The notes beneath the pieces are model-generated. The model was not told the origin of the DNA and did not search any database. It saw only the letters and a list, made by a program, of their open reading frames with translations. From positions 1 to 60,288 of the forward strand of contig CAINRS010000163.1 in assembly GCA_903852755.1 (NCBI GenBank): 60,288 bases of DNA, read 5' to 3'. The DNA comes from an uncultured Actinomycetes bacterium (GTDB taxonomy: Bacteria > Actinomycetota > Acidimicrobiia > Acidimicrobiales > Microtrichaceae). The position numbers were made by a program, and so were the translations under genes. This document shows, one piece after another, positions 8,419 to 17,544 of this stretch (positions are counted from its first letter, which is position 1; every line of letters starts with the position of its first letter).

Positions 8419-9441
8419 ATGTCCGACCAGCCGGTGTCGCCCGACCTTCCCGGTGATGCCGACGGTGGAGGTGACGCCCCGTCCGGCGTGTCGGCCCGGG
8501 CCCGGGTGGTGGGCGACCGGGTCCTGGCCCACTACGCGGCACTGCAGGAGCGGTCCGGCCCGGTGCGGGTGGTCGCGGAGCTGCTGGAACGGACGCTGTC
8601 CGAGGGCGGCACCGCGGTCGCCGGACTGCTCGCCTACCGACTCTTCGTGATCGTGTTCCCGGTCGGGGTGATCGTGGTGGCGCTGGCCGGGTTCGACCAC
8701 ATCGGCGCCGCTGGCGCAGCCGGTGACATGGGACTCGGACAGACGGTCGCGTCGTCGATCGCCCAGGCGGGTCGCGACGCCGAACGGAGTCGGGTGCCGT
8801 TGCTCGTCGCCGGGGTCGCCGGCCTGGCGTTCGCCACCTGGGGGCTCCTCGGTGCACTCCAGTACGCCGCAGCGGTGGCGTGGAGGATCCCGACCCGGCG
8901 GTTCCCCCGGAGGGGCCGGGCGGTCCTGCGGCTGGCGTCGAGCGTGGTGGTGTTCGCCGGGGTGCTCTACCTGTCGATCCTGGTCAGACGGGCGGGTCTC
9001 CTGGCGGGGCTGGCCGCGACGGGGGCGAACCTCGTGGCCTGCACCGTCGCGTACTTCGGACTCTCGTGGATCCTGCCGCACCGTTGCCGGGAGTGGTTCT
9101 GGCTGGTCCCCGGGGCGCTGGTCGGGACCGTGGGCGTCGCCGGCCTGCAGGTCGTGGCCACCTACTACCTGCCCGGCGAGATCTCGGATTCCTCGCAGAC
9201 CTACGGGGCACTCGGCGTCGGGCTCGCGACGTTGACCTACCTGTACCTGCTCGGGATGCTCACGTGGCTCGTGCTGCTCGTCGACGTCGTGGTCTGGGAG
9301 CACTACCGGACGTCACCTCCCGGGATCCTGCGCCGGATCGCCGAGGTGCTGCCGATCCCCGAGACGACGTTCGCATCGGGTCACGTCGGGGAGCACGACG
9401 TGGTCGAGACGGTCGGTGGACCGCAACGTCCGGTGGCCTGA
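8419..9441 (+). CDS. YihY/BrkB-family inner-membrane protein
   Basis: A 340-residue multi-pass membrane protein. The N-terminal 55 residues are cytosolic and polar. Then come the family-typical segment RTLSEGGTAVAGLLAYRLFVIVFPVGVIVVALAGF and five more hydrophobic helices. They include a loop before the last helices (YYLPGEISDSSQTYGALGVGLATLTYLYLLGMLTWLVLLVDVVVWEH) with the characteristic S-x-x-Y-G-x-x-G turn. The family was once called tRNA-processing ribonuclease BN, but it is not a nuclease. Its function is unsettled, possibly in envelope transport. It is transcribed divergently from the membrane hydrolase, with both leaderless starts in a gap of about 100 bases. Confidence 0.87.
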   Translation: MSDQPVSPDLPGDADGGGDAPSGVSARARVVGDRVLAHYAALQERSGPVRVVAELLERTLSEGGTAVAGLLAYRLFVIVFPVGVIVVALAGFDHIGAAGAAGDMGLGQTVASSIAQAGRDAERSRVPLLVAGVAGLAFATWGLLGALQYAAAVAWRIPTRRFPRRGRAVLRLASSVVVFAGVLYLSILVRRAGLLAGLAATGANLVACTVAYFGLSWILPHRCREWFWLVPGALVGTVGVAGLQVVATYYLPGEISDSSQTYGALGVGLATLTYLYLLGMLTWLVLLVDVVVWEHYRTSPPGILRRIAEVLPIPETTFASGHVGEHDVVETVGGPQRPVA

Positions 9442-9471
9442 CGTCGCGCCCGGGTCCCGACGACTGGCAGG

Positions 9472-10758
9472 ATGCCCGACGTGCCCCCGAGCCTGCCGCC
9501 CGAGTCCACGGTCGCCGAACTGGTCGACCTGGTGGGGCCCGGAACCGACGTGATCGTGCCGCTCGGAAACGGCGAGCCGGTTGCCTTCCTCGACGAGCTC
9601 GAGGCCCGGGCGGACTCGCTCGAGGGGGTCCGGGTGCACCAGATGCACCCGCTGCGCCACCGGCCGCACCACACCGGGGCGTTCGGTGACCGGCTCCGCC
9701 ACATCTCGTACTTCCTCAGTCCCGACATCCGGGCCGACTTCGCCGCCGGGCACCTGGATCTGGTCCCGAACGACTTCCACCGGGTGCCGGCCATCCTCCG
9801 GCAACGGTGCCGGAGACCGTTGCTGGTCGTTGCCACCTCGCCGCCGGACCACCTGGGCGTGGTCTCGATGGGGGTCACCGCCGACTACGCCGCGGCCCTG
9901 CTCGGTGAGGTGCCGGTGGTGGTCGAGGTCAACCCGGACATGCCCCGGACGGCGGGCAGCCACCAGGTGCGACTGACCGACTGCGCGGGATGGACGACCT
10001 CGCCCCACACCCTCGTCGAGACCGACGTCCGCCCACCGGACGACGTCGACCGGCGGATCGCAGAGTTCGTCGCCGAGCGGATCCCCGACGGTGCAACGGT
10101 GCAGGTGGGGGTGGGGTCGGTGCCCAGTGCCGTCGCCGGCCTGCTGGTCGACCACCGCGACCTGCGGATCCACACCGAGCTGTTCGGCGACGCGCTCGCC
10201 GACCTGGTGGAGTCGGGTGCCGTGCGACTCACCGACGGGTCGGGGGAGCCCACCGTGGTGACGACGACGGCGTTCGGCACCGAGCGGCTGTACCGCTGGC
10301 TGGCCGAGGAGGACGTGGTCACGTTCCGGTCGGTCGACGTGACGAACAGTCCCCGCGGGATCGCACGGCTCCCCCTCGTCCGGGCGGTCAACGCGACGAT
10401 GCAGGTGGACCTGCTCGGGCAGTGCGCGTCGGAGTCGCTCGGGCACCACTACGTCTCCTCCTCCGGAGGCCAGGCCGACTTCCTCCGGGGGGCGCAGCTC
10501 GCCGAGGACGGCCGGAGCCTGATCGTGACCAGGGCCACGGCGCTCGACGGCACGGTGTCACGCATCGTGGGGGAGCTCACACCGGGCTCGGTCGTGACGG
10601 GCCACAAGAACCTCGTCGACATGGTCGTGACCGAGTTCGGTGTGGCCGAGCTCGAAGGACGGACCGTCACCGAACGTGCCGCAGCCCTGGTCTCGGTCGC
10701 CGACCCACGCTTCCGGGAGGACCTCGAGCGCGCTGCGCACGGGCTCCTCGACCGCTGA
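9472..10758 (+). CDS. Acetyl-CoA hydrolase / CoA-transferase family protein
   Basis: 428 residues, the usual length of the two-domain family that moves CoA between acyl-CoA and a free acid (4-hydroxybutyrate or acetate CoA-transferase type). The N-terminal domain has [12 protein letters not shown] and the [12 protein letters not shown] stretch. The C-terminal domain has [35 protein letters not shown] and [12 protein letters not shown], all typical. The catalytic Glu of the family is probably the one in IHTELFGD. The start is uncertain: ATG 9472 is used here, but a -10-like CAGGAT ends 7 bases before the in-frame GTG at 9481. The substrate cannot be read from sequence. Confidence 0.85.
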   Translation: MPDVPPSLPPESTVAELVDLVGPGTDVIVPLGNGEPVAFLDELEARADSLEGVRVHQMHPLRHRPHHTGAFGDRLRHISYFLSPDIRADFAAGHLDLVPNDFHRVPAILRQRCRRPLLVVATSPPDHLGVVSMGVTADYAAALLGEVPVVVEVNPDMPRTAGSHQVRLTDCAGWTTSPHTLVETDVRPPDDVDRRIAEFVAERIPDGATVQVGVGSVPSAVAGLLVDHRDLRIHTELFGDALADLVESGAVRLTDGSGEPTVVTTTAFGTERLYRWLAEEDVVTFRSVDVTNSPRGIARLPLVRAVNATMQVDLLGQCASESLGHHYVSSSGGQADFLRGAQLAEDGRSLIVTRATALDGTVSRIVGELTPGSVVTGHKNLVDMVVTEFGVAELEGRTVTERAAALVSVADPRFREDLERAAHGLLDR

Positions 10759-10769
10759 GCCGCGGCTCA
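10756..10769. terminator. 14-bp palindrome over the CoA-transferase stop codon
   Basis: TGAGCCGCGGCTCA is a perfect palindrome that begins with the TGA stop itself. It lies between the CoA-transferase gene and the convergent tRNA-Pro. No T-tract. Likely a bidirectional terminator. Confidence 0.5.
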
Positions 10770-10804
10770 CGGGAGGAGCCGGGCCCGAGGGGAACCCCCC
10801 TCCG

Positions 10805-10855
10805 GTGTGCGCGTGTGGTCCGCGTGCGCCTGTGGTCGGCGTGCGCGTGTGGTCG
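10805..10855. repeat. Three ~17-bp repeats abutting the tRNA-Pro 3' end
   Basis: The unit GCGTGCGCGTGTGGTCG occurs about three times in tandem (two full copies at 10822-10838 and 10839-10855, plus a diverged one before them). The last copy includes the tRNA terminal CCA and part of the acceptor stem. This looks like slippage or repeated duplication of the tRNA 3' edge. Confidence 0.7.
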
Positions 10856-10926
10856 GGACGGCGAGATTCGAACTCGCGACCCCCGGCTCCCAAAGCCGGT
10901 GCGCTCCCAGACTGCGCCACGTCCCG
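10850..10926 (-). tRNA. tRNA-Pro (anticodon UGG), CCA encoded
   Basis: The minus strand gives acceptor stem CGGGACG/CGTCCCG with the C1 typical of proline tRNAs, discriminator A and encoded CCA. The D arm includes GGCGCAG...GCGC. The anticodon stem CCGGC/GCCGG has loop TTTGGGA (anticodon TGG), and the T arm has GAGTTCGAATCTC. The length of 77 is normal. Confidence 0.96.
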
Positions 10927-10980
10927 TCCCGGCGATGCTACCGGCACGGTGCCGATGCACGGGGGGCTCGCGGTGGTCGG

Positions 10981-10986
10981 TATGCT
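10981..10986 (+). promoter_or_regulatory. -10 box of a leaderless transcript (tig)
   Basis: TATGCT is followed by 9 bases and the GTG start of the trigger factor gene. No ribosome-binding site intervenes. Confidence 0.5.
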
Positions 10987-10995
10987 CCCCGTCCT

Positions 10996-12390
10996 GTGCA
11001 GGCGACCGTGACCCCAGGAGCAGTCGATCGACCGGGCGAGTTCGTCCAGATCGAGGTGGAGTTCACCGAGGAGGAACTCGCACCGTCCGTCGAGGAGGCC
11101 TGGGGCCGGGTCGCCAAGGAGGCGCGACTCCCCGGGTTCCGGCCGGGCAAGGCCCCACGGCGACTGCTCGAGGCGCAGTTCGGCACCCTCTACGGCCGCG
11201 CCGAGGGTCTGCGCATCGCCCTGCCCGAGTTCTACGCCGACGCCGTCATCGAGCACGACGTCGACGTGATCGCACCGCCCGAGTTCGAGATCACCGAGGG
11301 GCAGGAGGAGGGCCCGGTCCGGTTCCTCGCGACGGTCGAGGTGCGACCCGAGGTCGAGGTGACCGGTTACGCCGACCTCCGCGTCGAGGTGCCCTCGCCG
11401 TCGGTGAGCGACGAGGAGATCCAGGATCAGGTGGACCGCATCCGCTCGCAGTACGGCGAGCTGGCTGCGGTGGACCGTCCGGCGATCGAGCGCGACTTCG
11501 TCCTCGTCGACATCCAGGGCACCCGCGATGGCGAGCCGGTCGAGGGGCTCACCGCGGACGACTTCAAGTACCTCGTCGGCTCCGGGTCGATCGTGCCCGA
11601 GTTCGACGAGCACCTCACCGGGTCCAAGGTCGGCGACGTCCTGGTGTTCTCGGCGGTGCCCCCGGGTGGCGACGAGTCCGATCCGATCGAGTTCCGGCTG
11701 CTGGTCAAGGGGGTCGAGGAACGGGTCCTGCCCGACCTCACCGACGAGTGGGTCGCCGAGGCGACCGAGTTCGACACCGTCGAGGAGTTCCGGGAGGACC
11801 TGCGCTCCACCGCCCTCGGGGCCCGGAGCGAGCACACCCGGTCGTCGGTGCGTCCCCGTCTGGCGGCCGCCCTCGCCGAACTCGTCCAGGTCGAGGTGCC
11901 GCAGTCCATGGTGTCCGCCGAGATGCAGTCCCGCCTGCAGTCGCTGGCGTTCCAGCTCGAGGGCCGGGGCATCGGACTCGAGGACTACCTCCGGCTGACC
12001 GGGTCCGACCCGGAGTCGTTCTCGGCCGACCTGCGCGTCGCCGCCGAGGAGGCGGTCCGCACCGACCTGGCGCTGCGTGCGGTCGCCGCGGCCGAGGGGC
12101 TCGAGGTCGACGAGGAGGAGGTCGACCACGAGGTCGGGCACTTCGCCGCGGGTGGGGACCAGTCGTTCGAGGAGGTGCGCGAACAGCTGGAGTCCGAGGG
12201 CCAGCTCTCGGCGGTACGCTCGATGCTGCTGAAGCGGGCCGCGATGGAGTGGCTCGTCCAGCACGCCACCGTGGTCGACCCGGACGGCGTTCCGATCGAT
12301 CCCGAGCTGCTCGTGCTCCCCGAGCACGACCACGACCACAGCGACCACGACCACAGCGACCACGACCACAGCGACCACGACCACGACTGA
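10996..12390 (+). CDS. tig: Trigger factor, with a His/Asp-rich tail
   Basis: 464 residues from GTG 10996, chosen because VQATVTP matches the usual trigger-factor start. It is the ribosome-bound chaperone and prolyl isomerase that receives nascent chains. The ribosome-docking signature GFRPGKAP is at 47-54, the FKBP-type isomerase domain is about 150-245 ([18 protein letters not shown]...[16 protein letters not shown]), and the helical chaperone arms fill most of the rest. Unusually it ends in a tail of repeated H-D-H-S-D units encoded by a 15-bp tandem repeat. Such tails bind metals in SlyD and UreE, but none is part of the standard trigger factor. The gene heads tig-clpP-clpX. Confidence 0.96.
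   Translation: MQATVTPGAVDRPGEFVQIEVEFTEEELAPSVEEAWGRVAKEARLPGFRPGKAPRRLLEAQFGTLYGRAEGLRIALPEFYADAVIEHDVDVIAPPEFEITEGQEEGPVRFLATVEVRPEVEVTGYADLRVEVPSPSVSDEEIQDQVDRIRSQYGELAAVDRPAIERDFVLVDIQGTRDGEPVEGLTADDFKYLVGSGSIVPEFDEHLTGSKVGDVLVFSAVPPGGDESDPIEFRLLVKGVEERVLPDLTDEWVAEATEFDTVEEFREDLRSTALGARSEHTRSSVRPRLAAALAELVQVEVPQSMVSAEMQSRLQSLAFQLEGRGIGLEDYLRLTGSDPESFSADLRVAAEEAVRTDLALRAVAAAEGLEVDEEEVDHEVGHFAAGGDQSFEEVREQLESEGQLSAVRSMLLKRAAMEWLVQHATVVDPDGVPIDPELLVLPEHDHDHSDHDHSDHDHSDHDHD
12328..12387 (+). repeat. 15-bp tandem repeat encoding the His/Asp tail
   Basis: The unit GACCACGACCACAGC is present in three exact copies and a fourth ending GAC instead of AGC. It encodes DHDHS and lies at the very end of tig. 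Length variation between strains would be expected from slippage. Confidence 0.85.
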
Positions 12391-12425
12391 GGCCGACCAG
12401 CGGCCACCCGACCAGGAGCGACCGA

Positions 12426-13061
12426 GTGATCGAGCCGAGCAGCTACTACATGCCGAGCGTGGAGTGGGAGACGCCCAAGGGCACCCGCACCTCCGACCTC
12501 TACTCGCGGCTGCTGCGGGAGCACATCATCTTCCTCGGCACACCGATCGACGACGTGGTCGCCAACCTGACGTGCGCCCAGTTGCTGTTCCTCGAGTCCG
12601 AGAACCCCGACCGCGACATCAGCATCTACATCAACTCGCCCGGCGGTGACATCAACGCCCTCATGGCGATCTACGACACGATGCAGTACGTGCGGCCCGA
12701 GATCACCACCCTGTGCTTCGGCCAGGCGGCCTCGGCGGCGGCGGTGCTGCTCGCCGCCGGCACTCCGGGGAAGCGGCTGGCCCTGCCCAACGCCAGGATC
12801 CTGATCCACCAGCCCTACGCCCAGTCGGGCTACGCGCAGGTCTCGGACCTCGAGATCGCGGCCAACGAGATCCTCCGGCTCAAGGCGACGCTCGAGCAGG
12901 TGCTCTCCCGCCACACCGGCCAGGACGTCGAGCGGATCTCCCGGGACACCGACCGCGACTACGTCATGACGGCGGCCGAGGCCAAGGAGTACGGGATCAT
13001 CGACGAGGTGATCGAGTCCCGCAGCGGCGCCCCGGGTGGACCGGTCACGGCCATCCGCTGA
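12426..13061 (+). CDS. clpP: ATP-dependent Clp protease proteolytic subunit (ClpP2-like)
   Basis: 211 residues from GTG 12426 (AGGAG lies 7 bases upstream); ATG 12450 is an alternative. It forms the serine-protease barrel that degrades substrates unfolded by ClpX. The catalytic triad is visible: Ser103 in [11 protein letters not shown], His128 in ILIHQP, and Asp174 in SRDTDRD. The GQAASAAA motif, INSPGG, and the long [10 protein letters not shown] and [12 protein letters not shown] stretches are those of actinobacterial ClpP2. Actinobacteria normally encode clpP1 and clpP2 side by side between tig and clpX and need both for activity. Here only this one is present. Confidence 0.96.
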   Translation: MIEPSSYYMPSVEWETPKGTRTSDLYSRLLREHIIFLGTPIDDVVANLTCAQLLFLESENPDRDISIYINSPGGDINALMAIYDTMQYVRPEITTLCFGQAASAAAVLLAAGTPGKRLALPNARILIHQPYAQSGYAQVSDLEIAANEILRLKATLEQVLSRHTGQDVERISRDTDRDYVMTAAEAKEYGIIDEVIESRSGAPGGPVTAIR

Positions 13062-13213
13062 CCCGGAACTCCCCGGTGACGCATTCCGTCGCCGGTCGGC
13101 CGTGATCGGCCACAATGGTGCCCCCGGTGGCAGCGGTGCCCCGGTGACCACGACAGCGTCCGGTGTGCACCCCGGTGGGGGTGTCGTCGGACCGAACCAC
13201 GGCGAGGAGTCCG

Positions 13214-14485
13214 GTGGCCAAGTTCGGTGACGGAGGCGAGCTGCTCAAGTGCTCGTTCTGCGGGAAGACCCAGAAGCAGGTCAAGAAGCTGATCGCCGGA
13301 CCGGGCGTCTACATCTGCGACGAGTGCATCGACCTGTGCAACGAGATCATCGAGGAGGAGCTGACCGAGACCGGTGAGTTCGCCCTCGACGAGCTCCCCA
13401 AGCCCCGCGAGATCTTCGCCTTCCTCGACGACTACATCGTCGGCCAGGAACAGGCCAAGAAGATCCTCTCGGTCGCCGTCTACAACCACTACAAGCGGGT
13501 CCAGCACGGGAGCCGTCCTGGTGTCGACGACATCGAACTGCAGAAGTCGAACATCATGCTCATCGGGCCGACCGGCTGCGGCAAGACCCTGCTCGCCCAG
13601 ACGCTCGCCCGCATGCTCAACGTTCCCTTCGCCATCGCGGACGCCACGGCGCTCACCGAGGCGGGGTACGTGGGTGAGGACGTCGAGAACATCCTGTTGA
13701 AGTTGATCCAGGCCGCCGACTTCGACGTGAAGAAGGCCGAGACGGGGATCATCTACATCGACGAGATCGACAAGGTGGCCCGCAAGTCCGAGAACCCGTC
13801 GATCACCCGCGACGTGTCCGGCGAGGGGGTCCAGCAGGCGCTCCTCAAGATCCTCGAGGGCACCACTGCGTCGGTCCCGCCGCAGGGGGGGCGCAAGCAC
13901 CCGCACCAGGAGTTCATCCAGATCGACACCACGAACATCCTGTTCATCTGCGGTGGTGCCTTCGCCGGACTCGACGGGATCATCGAGCAGCGCATCGGTC
14001 GCCGCGGGGTCGGCTTCGGCGCCGAGATCCGCTCCTCGGACGAGCGGTCCGAGAGCGAGTTGCTCTCGGGCGTCCTGCCCGAGGACCTGCTGAAGTTCGG
14101 GCTCATCCCCGAGTTCGTCGGACGACTGCCGGTCCTCGGTGTCGTCGACAACCTCGACCGGGCGGCGCTGATCGAGATCCTCGTCGAGCCCAAGAACGCG
14201 CTCGTGAAGCAGTACCGCAAGTTCTTCGAGCTCGAGGACGTCGAACTCGAGTTCACCGACGAGGCGCTCACCGCTGTGGCGGACCAGGCGCTCGCGCGTG
14301 GCACCGGTGCCCGCGGCCTCCGGGCGATCCTCGAGGAGGTCCTCCTGGGGGTCATGTACGACCTGCCGTCGCGCGACGACGTGGAGCTGGTCCGGGTCGA
14401 CGAGGCGGTCGTCCGGTCGGGGGAGCCCCCGACGCTGGTCCTGCGGGACCAGGCCCGGTCGCGCTCGCGACGGGCTGCGTCCTGA
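13214..14485 (+). CDS. clpX: ATP-dependent Clp protease ATP-binding subunit ClpX
   Basis: 423 residues. GTG 13214 is preceded by GGCGAGGAG and gives the standard start [17 protein letters not shown]. The N-terminal C4 zinc finger (CSFC...CDEC...C) dimerises and recruits substrates. The AAA+ core has Walker A GPTGCGKT near residue 120, the substrate-gripping pore loop GYVGED, Walker [10 protein letters not shown], and the sensor region EFVGRLPV. It unfolds tagged proteins and feeds them to ClpP. The 152-base gap after clpP suggests it also has its own promoter, though none is clear. Confidence 0.98.
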   Translation: MAKFGDGGELLKCSFCGKTQKQVKKLIAGPGVYICDECIDLCNEIIEEELTETGEFALDELPKPREIFAFLDDYIVGQEQAKKILSVAVYNHYKRVQHGSRPGVDDIELQKSNIMLIGPTGCGKTLLAQTLARMLNVPFAIADATALTEAGYVGEDVENILLKLIQAADFDVKKAETGIIYIDEIDKVARKSENPSITRDVSGEGVQQALLKILEGTTASVPPQGGRKHPHQEFIQIDTTNILFICGGAFAGLDGIIEQRIGRRGVGFGAEIRSSDERSESELLSGVLPEDLLKFGLIPEFVGRLPVLGVVDNLDRAALIEILVEPKNALVKQYRKFFELEDVELEFTDEALTAVADQALARGTGARGLRAILEEVLLGVMYDLPSRDDVELVRVDEAVVRSGEPPTLVLRDQARSRSRRAAS

Positions 14486-14534
14486 CCGCCCCGTCGGTGG
14501 GGATCGGGCGTCGTCGGGCGCACCGGAGCCGGTG

Positions 14535-15848
14535 ATGGGCGAACTCGGCCCGATGGTCGACTGGCTGCAGTCGCACCTCGACCACGAGACGGGCAGTCTG
14601 GGGGTCGCGGCGGGGCAGGTCGACGGCCTCGACCTCGGCGTCATGCGCGAGCTCGTCCACGTCCTCGGCGACCCGCAGGACGCGCAGCCGGTGGTGCACG
14701 TGACCGGGACCAACGGCAAGGGTTCCGTCGCTGCGATGGTCACCGCCCTGCTGATGGCCCACGGGTTGACGGTGGGCACGGCGACGAGTCCGCACCTGCG
14801 CTCGATCAACGAGCGGATCCTGCTGGGCGGGGAACCGGTGCCGGACGGGGTGCTCGCTGAGGCCCTCGCCGGGGTGCGGGCCGTCGAACCGCTCCTCGAT
14901 GGGCGGCCGACCTGGTTCGAGATCATGGTCGCGGCCGGGTTCCGGTGCTTCGCCGAGGCACCCGTGGACGTCGCCGTGGTCGAGGTCGGGCTGCTCGGCC
15001 GCTACGACGCGACCAACGTCGTCGACGGCCTCGTGTCGGTGGTGACCTCGGTCGGGGGTGACCACACCGACTTCGCCGAGGGCTGGGAGGCGGCGATCGC
15101 GACGGAGAAGGCCGGGATCCTCCGGCCGGGCGGGACCGCGGTGCTCGGTGACGTTGACCCGGCGTTGTGGCCGATCTTCGAGTCCGAGGGACCGCACCGG
15201 CTGTGGTGCGCCGGCCGGGACTTCCGGGTTGCGGACGACCGTGTCGCCGTGGGCGGGCACGTGGTCGACGTCGAGGGGGTGCTCGCGGAGTACCCCGACC
15301 TGCTCGTCCCGCTCGCCGGCGCCCACCAGGCGCGCAACGCCGCAGTGGCGGTGGCGGCGACCGAGGCGTTCTTCGACCGGCCGCTCGCCCCCGACGCCGT
15401 CGCCGAGGGGCTGGCGGCGGTCCGGGTCGAGGGCCGGTGCGAGGTCATCGGCCACCACCCGCTCGTCGTGCTCGACGGTGCGCACAACCCCGACGCCGTG
15501 GAGGCACTCGCACGAACCGTCGACTCCGAGTTCGGGGTGGTCGGCTCCCGCTACCTCGTGCTCGGACTCCTCGCAGGTCGGGACCCGGAGCGGTTCGTCG
15601 ATGCTGCCGAGGCGCTCCGGCCGGACCTGGTGGTCTGCGTCCCGGTCGGGGAGGGTCCGCGGCGCGGTGACCCGGTCGCGCTCGCCGCGGCGTGGCGGCG
15701 TCGCGGCGTCGCCGCGGAGCCCGTCAGCTCGGTCGGAGCCGGCCTCGACCGGATCATGGCCGCAGCGCTCGAGGAGGACCTGGTCGTGGTCGCCGGGTCC
15801 TTCCGCCTCCTCGACGAGGCCAGGACGGTGCTCGCCACCACGGACTGA
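14535..15848 (+). CDS. folC: Folylpolyglutamate synthase / dihydrofolate synthase
   Basis: 437 residues from ATG 14535 (in-frame GTG directly before it; GGAG upstream). It adds glutamate to dihydropteroate or to folates. The P-loop is [13 protein letters not shown] near residue 57, the Mur-ligase-family form. The other Mur-type motifs are the [12 protein letters not shown] loop, the metal-binding HTDF segment ([15 protein letters not shown]), [13 protein letters not shown], and the C-terminal domain start [14 protein letters not shown]. Length and motif order are normal. It lies 50 bases after clpX on the same strand and faces ndk. Confidence 0.95.
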   Translation: MGELGPMVDWLQSHLDHETGSLGVAAGQVDGLDLGVMRELVHVLGDPQDAQPVVHVTGTNGKGSVAAMVTALLMAHGLTVGTATSPHLRSINERILLGGEPVPDGVLAEALAGVRAVEPLLDGRPTWFEIMVAAGFRCFAEAPVDVAVVEVGLLGRYDATNVVDGLVSVVTSVGGDHTDFAEGWEAAIATEKAGILRPGGTAVLGDVDPALWPIFESEGPHRLWCAGRDFRVADDRVAVGGHVVDVEGVLAEYPDLLVPLAGAHQARNAAVAVAATEAFFDRPLAPDAVAEGLAAVRVEGRCEVIGHHPLVVLDGAHNPDAVEALARTVDSEFGVVGSRYLVLGLLAGRDPERFVDAAEALRPDLVVCVPVGEGPRRGDPVALAAAWRRRGVAAEPVSSVGAGLDRIMAAALEEDLVVVAGSFRLLDEARTVLATTD

Positions 15849-15869
15849 GCCGACCGTTCCGTCCCGTCA

Positions 15870-15881
15870 CCCCGGCCGGGG
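15870..15881. terminator. 12-bp GC palindrome between folC and ndk
   Basis: CCCCGGCCGGGG is a perfect palindrome in the 63-base gap between two convergent genes. No T-tract. Likely a bidirectional terminator. Confidence 0.5.
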
Positions 15882-15911
15882 CCGTGCGGAGTCGTGTGGT
15901 CTACCGGCGGC

Positions 15912-16331
15912 TCAGGCGGTCGGCAGACCGGGGAACCAGAGCTCGAGTTCCCGACGTGCGGACTCGTCGGAGTCGGAGCCGTGCACCAGGTTCTCGTTGG
16001 TCGTGGTGGCCAGGTCACCCCGGATCGTCCCGGGCAGCGCCTCGGTGACCTTGGTCGCACCGATGAGCAGCCGAGCGATCTGCCAGGTGTCTTCGCCCGG
16101 GCCGTCGACCGCCATCGCCACGACGGGCGAGCGGGTCAGGAAGGCCACCAGTTCGCCGAAGAACGGCTTGTCGGCGTGTTCGGCGTAGTGGGCCTCGGCG
16201 AGCGCCGTGTCCACGCTGCGGAGTTCGACCGCCACGAGTGAGAGTCCCTTCTGCTCGATCCGGCGGATGATCTCGCCGACGAGACCACGCTCGACGGCGT
16301 CCGGCTTGCACATGACGAAGGTTCGGCTCAC
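15912..16331 (-). CDS. ndk: Nucleoside diphosphate kinase
   Basis: 139 residues. It passes phosphate from ATP to NDPs through a phosphohistidine. The N-terminus SRTFVMCKPDAVERGLVGEII is standard, the active-site region is NLVHGSDSDESA with the catalytic His, and the length is typical. The GTG at 16331 is chosen because a TAGCAT -10 box ends 7 bases before it and because it gives the usual short N-terminus. The ATG at 16340 would lie inside that box and add three residues. The gene is transcribed away from mreB. Confidence 0.95.
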   Translation of the reverse strand: MSRTFVMCKPDAVERGLVGEIIRRIEQKGLSLVAVELRSVDTALAEAHYAEHADKPFFGELVAFLTRSPVVAMAVDGPGEDTWQIARLLIGATKVTEALPGTIRGDLATTTNENLVHGSDSDESARRELELWFPGLPTA

Positions 16332-16338
16332 GGCGCGC

Positions 16339-16344
16339 ATGCTA
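16339..16344 (-). promoter_or_regulatory. -10 box of a leaderless transcript (ndk)
   Basis: On the minus strand TAGCAT is followed by GCGCGCC and then GTG (16331). The box overlaps the alternative ATG, which argues that the ATG is not the start. Confidence 0.55.
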
Positions 16345-16374
16345 GCGCCGGTCCGGGCGACGACCGGCATCTTC

Positions 16375-16404
16375 TTTACGGTTGTGTTGCGAATCTGTCA
16401 TGAT
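16375..16404 (+). promoter_or_regulatory. Candidate promoter of the mreB operon
   Basis: TTTACG (16375-16380), an 18-base spacer and CATGAT (16399-16404) sit in a locally AT-richer stretch of the ndk-mreB gap. This would give a leader of about 80 bases before mreB. A second box, TAGCGT, is at 16471-16476. Confidence 0.35.
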
Positions 16405-16489
16405 GCGGCAGCACCCTCCGAGCCGCCCCCACCCCGACCAGCCGACCGGGACGGCCCGTCCGCCACCGGGTAGCGTGAGGTCACCGTCT

Positions 16490-17539
16490 ATGCCACGCCT
16501 GTCGACATCGATGTTCAGCACCGGGCTCACCGGCCGGGACATGGCGGTCGACCTCGGCACCGCCAACACGTTGGTCTACGTGCGGGGTGAGGGCATCGTG
16601 CTGTGCGAACCGTCCGTGGTCGCTGTCCGCGAACACGACGGCAAGGCCGTGGCCGTGGGGACCGAGGCCAAACGGATGATCGGCAAGACGCCGGCCCACA
16701 TCCGCGCCATCCGACCCCTGCGCGACGGTGTGATCTCGGACTTCGAGGTGTGCGAGGTCATGCTCCGCTACTTCATCCAGCGGGTCCACAACAGCCGGTT
16801 CTCCAAGCCCCGGATGATCATCTGCGTGCCGTCGGGGGTGACCGGGGTCGAGCAGCGCGCCGTGCAGGACGCCGCCGAGTTCGCCGGTGCCCGCAAGCCG
16901 GCGCACATCATCGAGGAGCCCATGGCGGCAGCCATCGGGGCCGGGCTGCCGGTGCAGGAGCCGACGGGCAACATGGTGGTCGACATCGGCGGTGGTACGA
17001 CCGAGGTCGCGATGATCTCGCTCGGCGGGGTGGTGACGAGCCAGTCGGTGCGCGTCGGTGGCGACGAGCTCGACGAGGCGATCATCCAGTACATCAAGAA
17101 GGAGTACTCGCTCGCCCTCGGGGAGCGCACGGCCGAGGTCGTCAAGATGGAACTCGGCTCGGCGTGGCCCCTCGAACAGGAGCTCCAGGCCGAGATCCGC
17201 GGCCGCGACCTCGTGACCGGACTCCCCAAGACGATCGTCACCTCGACCTACGAGATCCGCGAGGCCATCGAGGAGCCGCTCTCGGCGATCGTCGACGCCG
17301 TGAAGGTCACCCTGGACAAGACGCCGCCCGAGCTCGCTGCGGACGTGATGGAGCGGGGCATCGTCCTGACCGGCGGTGGAGCGCTGCTGCAGGGATTCGC
17401 CAACCGGCTCGCCAACGAGACCGGCATGCCCATCCGGATCGCTCCTCGTCCGCTCGAGGCGGTGGCGCTCGGTTCGGGTCAGGCGCTCGAGGAGTTCGAC
17501 TCGCTCCGCGGGATCCTGTTCTCGTCGCACCGCGACTGA
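16490..17539 (+). CDS. mreB: Rod-shape actin MreB
   Basis: 349 residues. It is the bacterial actin that forms membrane-bound filaments guiding sidewall synthesis. Actin-fold motifs are present: phosphate 1 DLGTANTLVYV, connect 1 region EPMAAAIGAGLPV, phosphate 2 DIGGGTTEVAMISLGG, the adenosine motif VLTGGGALLQG, and the C-terminal RIAPRPLEAVALGSG. Length is normal. The ATG at 16490 is the likely start; an in-frame GTG 15 bases upstream and an ATG seven codons downstream are alternatives. It begins a five-gene elongasome operon (mreB-mreC-mreD-mrdA-rodA). Confidence 0.98.
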   Translation: MPRLSTSMFSTGLTGRDMAVDLGTANTLVYVRGEGIVLCEPSVVAVREHDGKAVAVGTEAKRMIGKTPAHIRAIRPLRDGVISDFEVCEVMLRYFIQRVHNSRFSKPRMIICVPSGVTGVEQRAVQDAAEFAGARKPAHIIEEPMAAAIGAGLPVQEPTGNMVVDIGGGTTEVAMISLGGVVTSQSVRVGGDELDEAIIQYIKKEYSLALGERTAEVVKMELGSAWPLEQELQAEIRGRDLVTGLPKTIVTSTYEIREAIEEPLSAIVDAVKVTLDKTPPELAADVMERGIVLTGGGALLQGFANRLANETGMPIRIAPRPLEAVALGSGQALEEFDSLRGILFSSHRD

Positions 17540-17544
17540 CCGCC

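Noticed and set aside
8312-8857. N-terminal extension of the membrane hydrolase
   Set aside because: It would overlap the divergent BrkB-like gene and its -10 box, and its sequence is Arg/Pro-rich shadow. The ATG at 8311 has its own -10 box.
9990-12425. A very long frame running into clpP from inside the CoA-transferase gene
   Set aside because: The part before 12426 is Arg/Gly-rich shadow sequence of the CoA-transferase and tig genes and crosses tRNA-Pro. Real clpP begins at GTG 12426.
13062-13213. Small gene between clpP and clpX
   Set aside because: The 152-base gap has no start with a ribosome-binding site and no protein-like sequence; it probably holds only a promoter, which I could not define.
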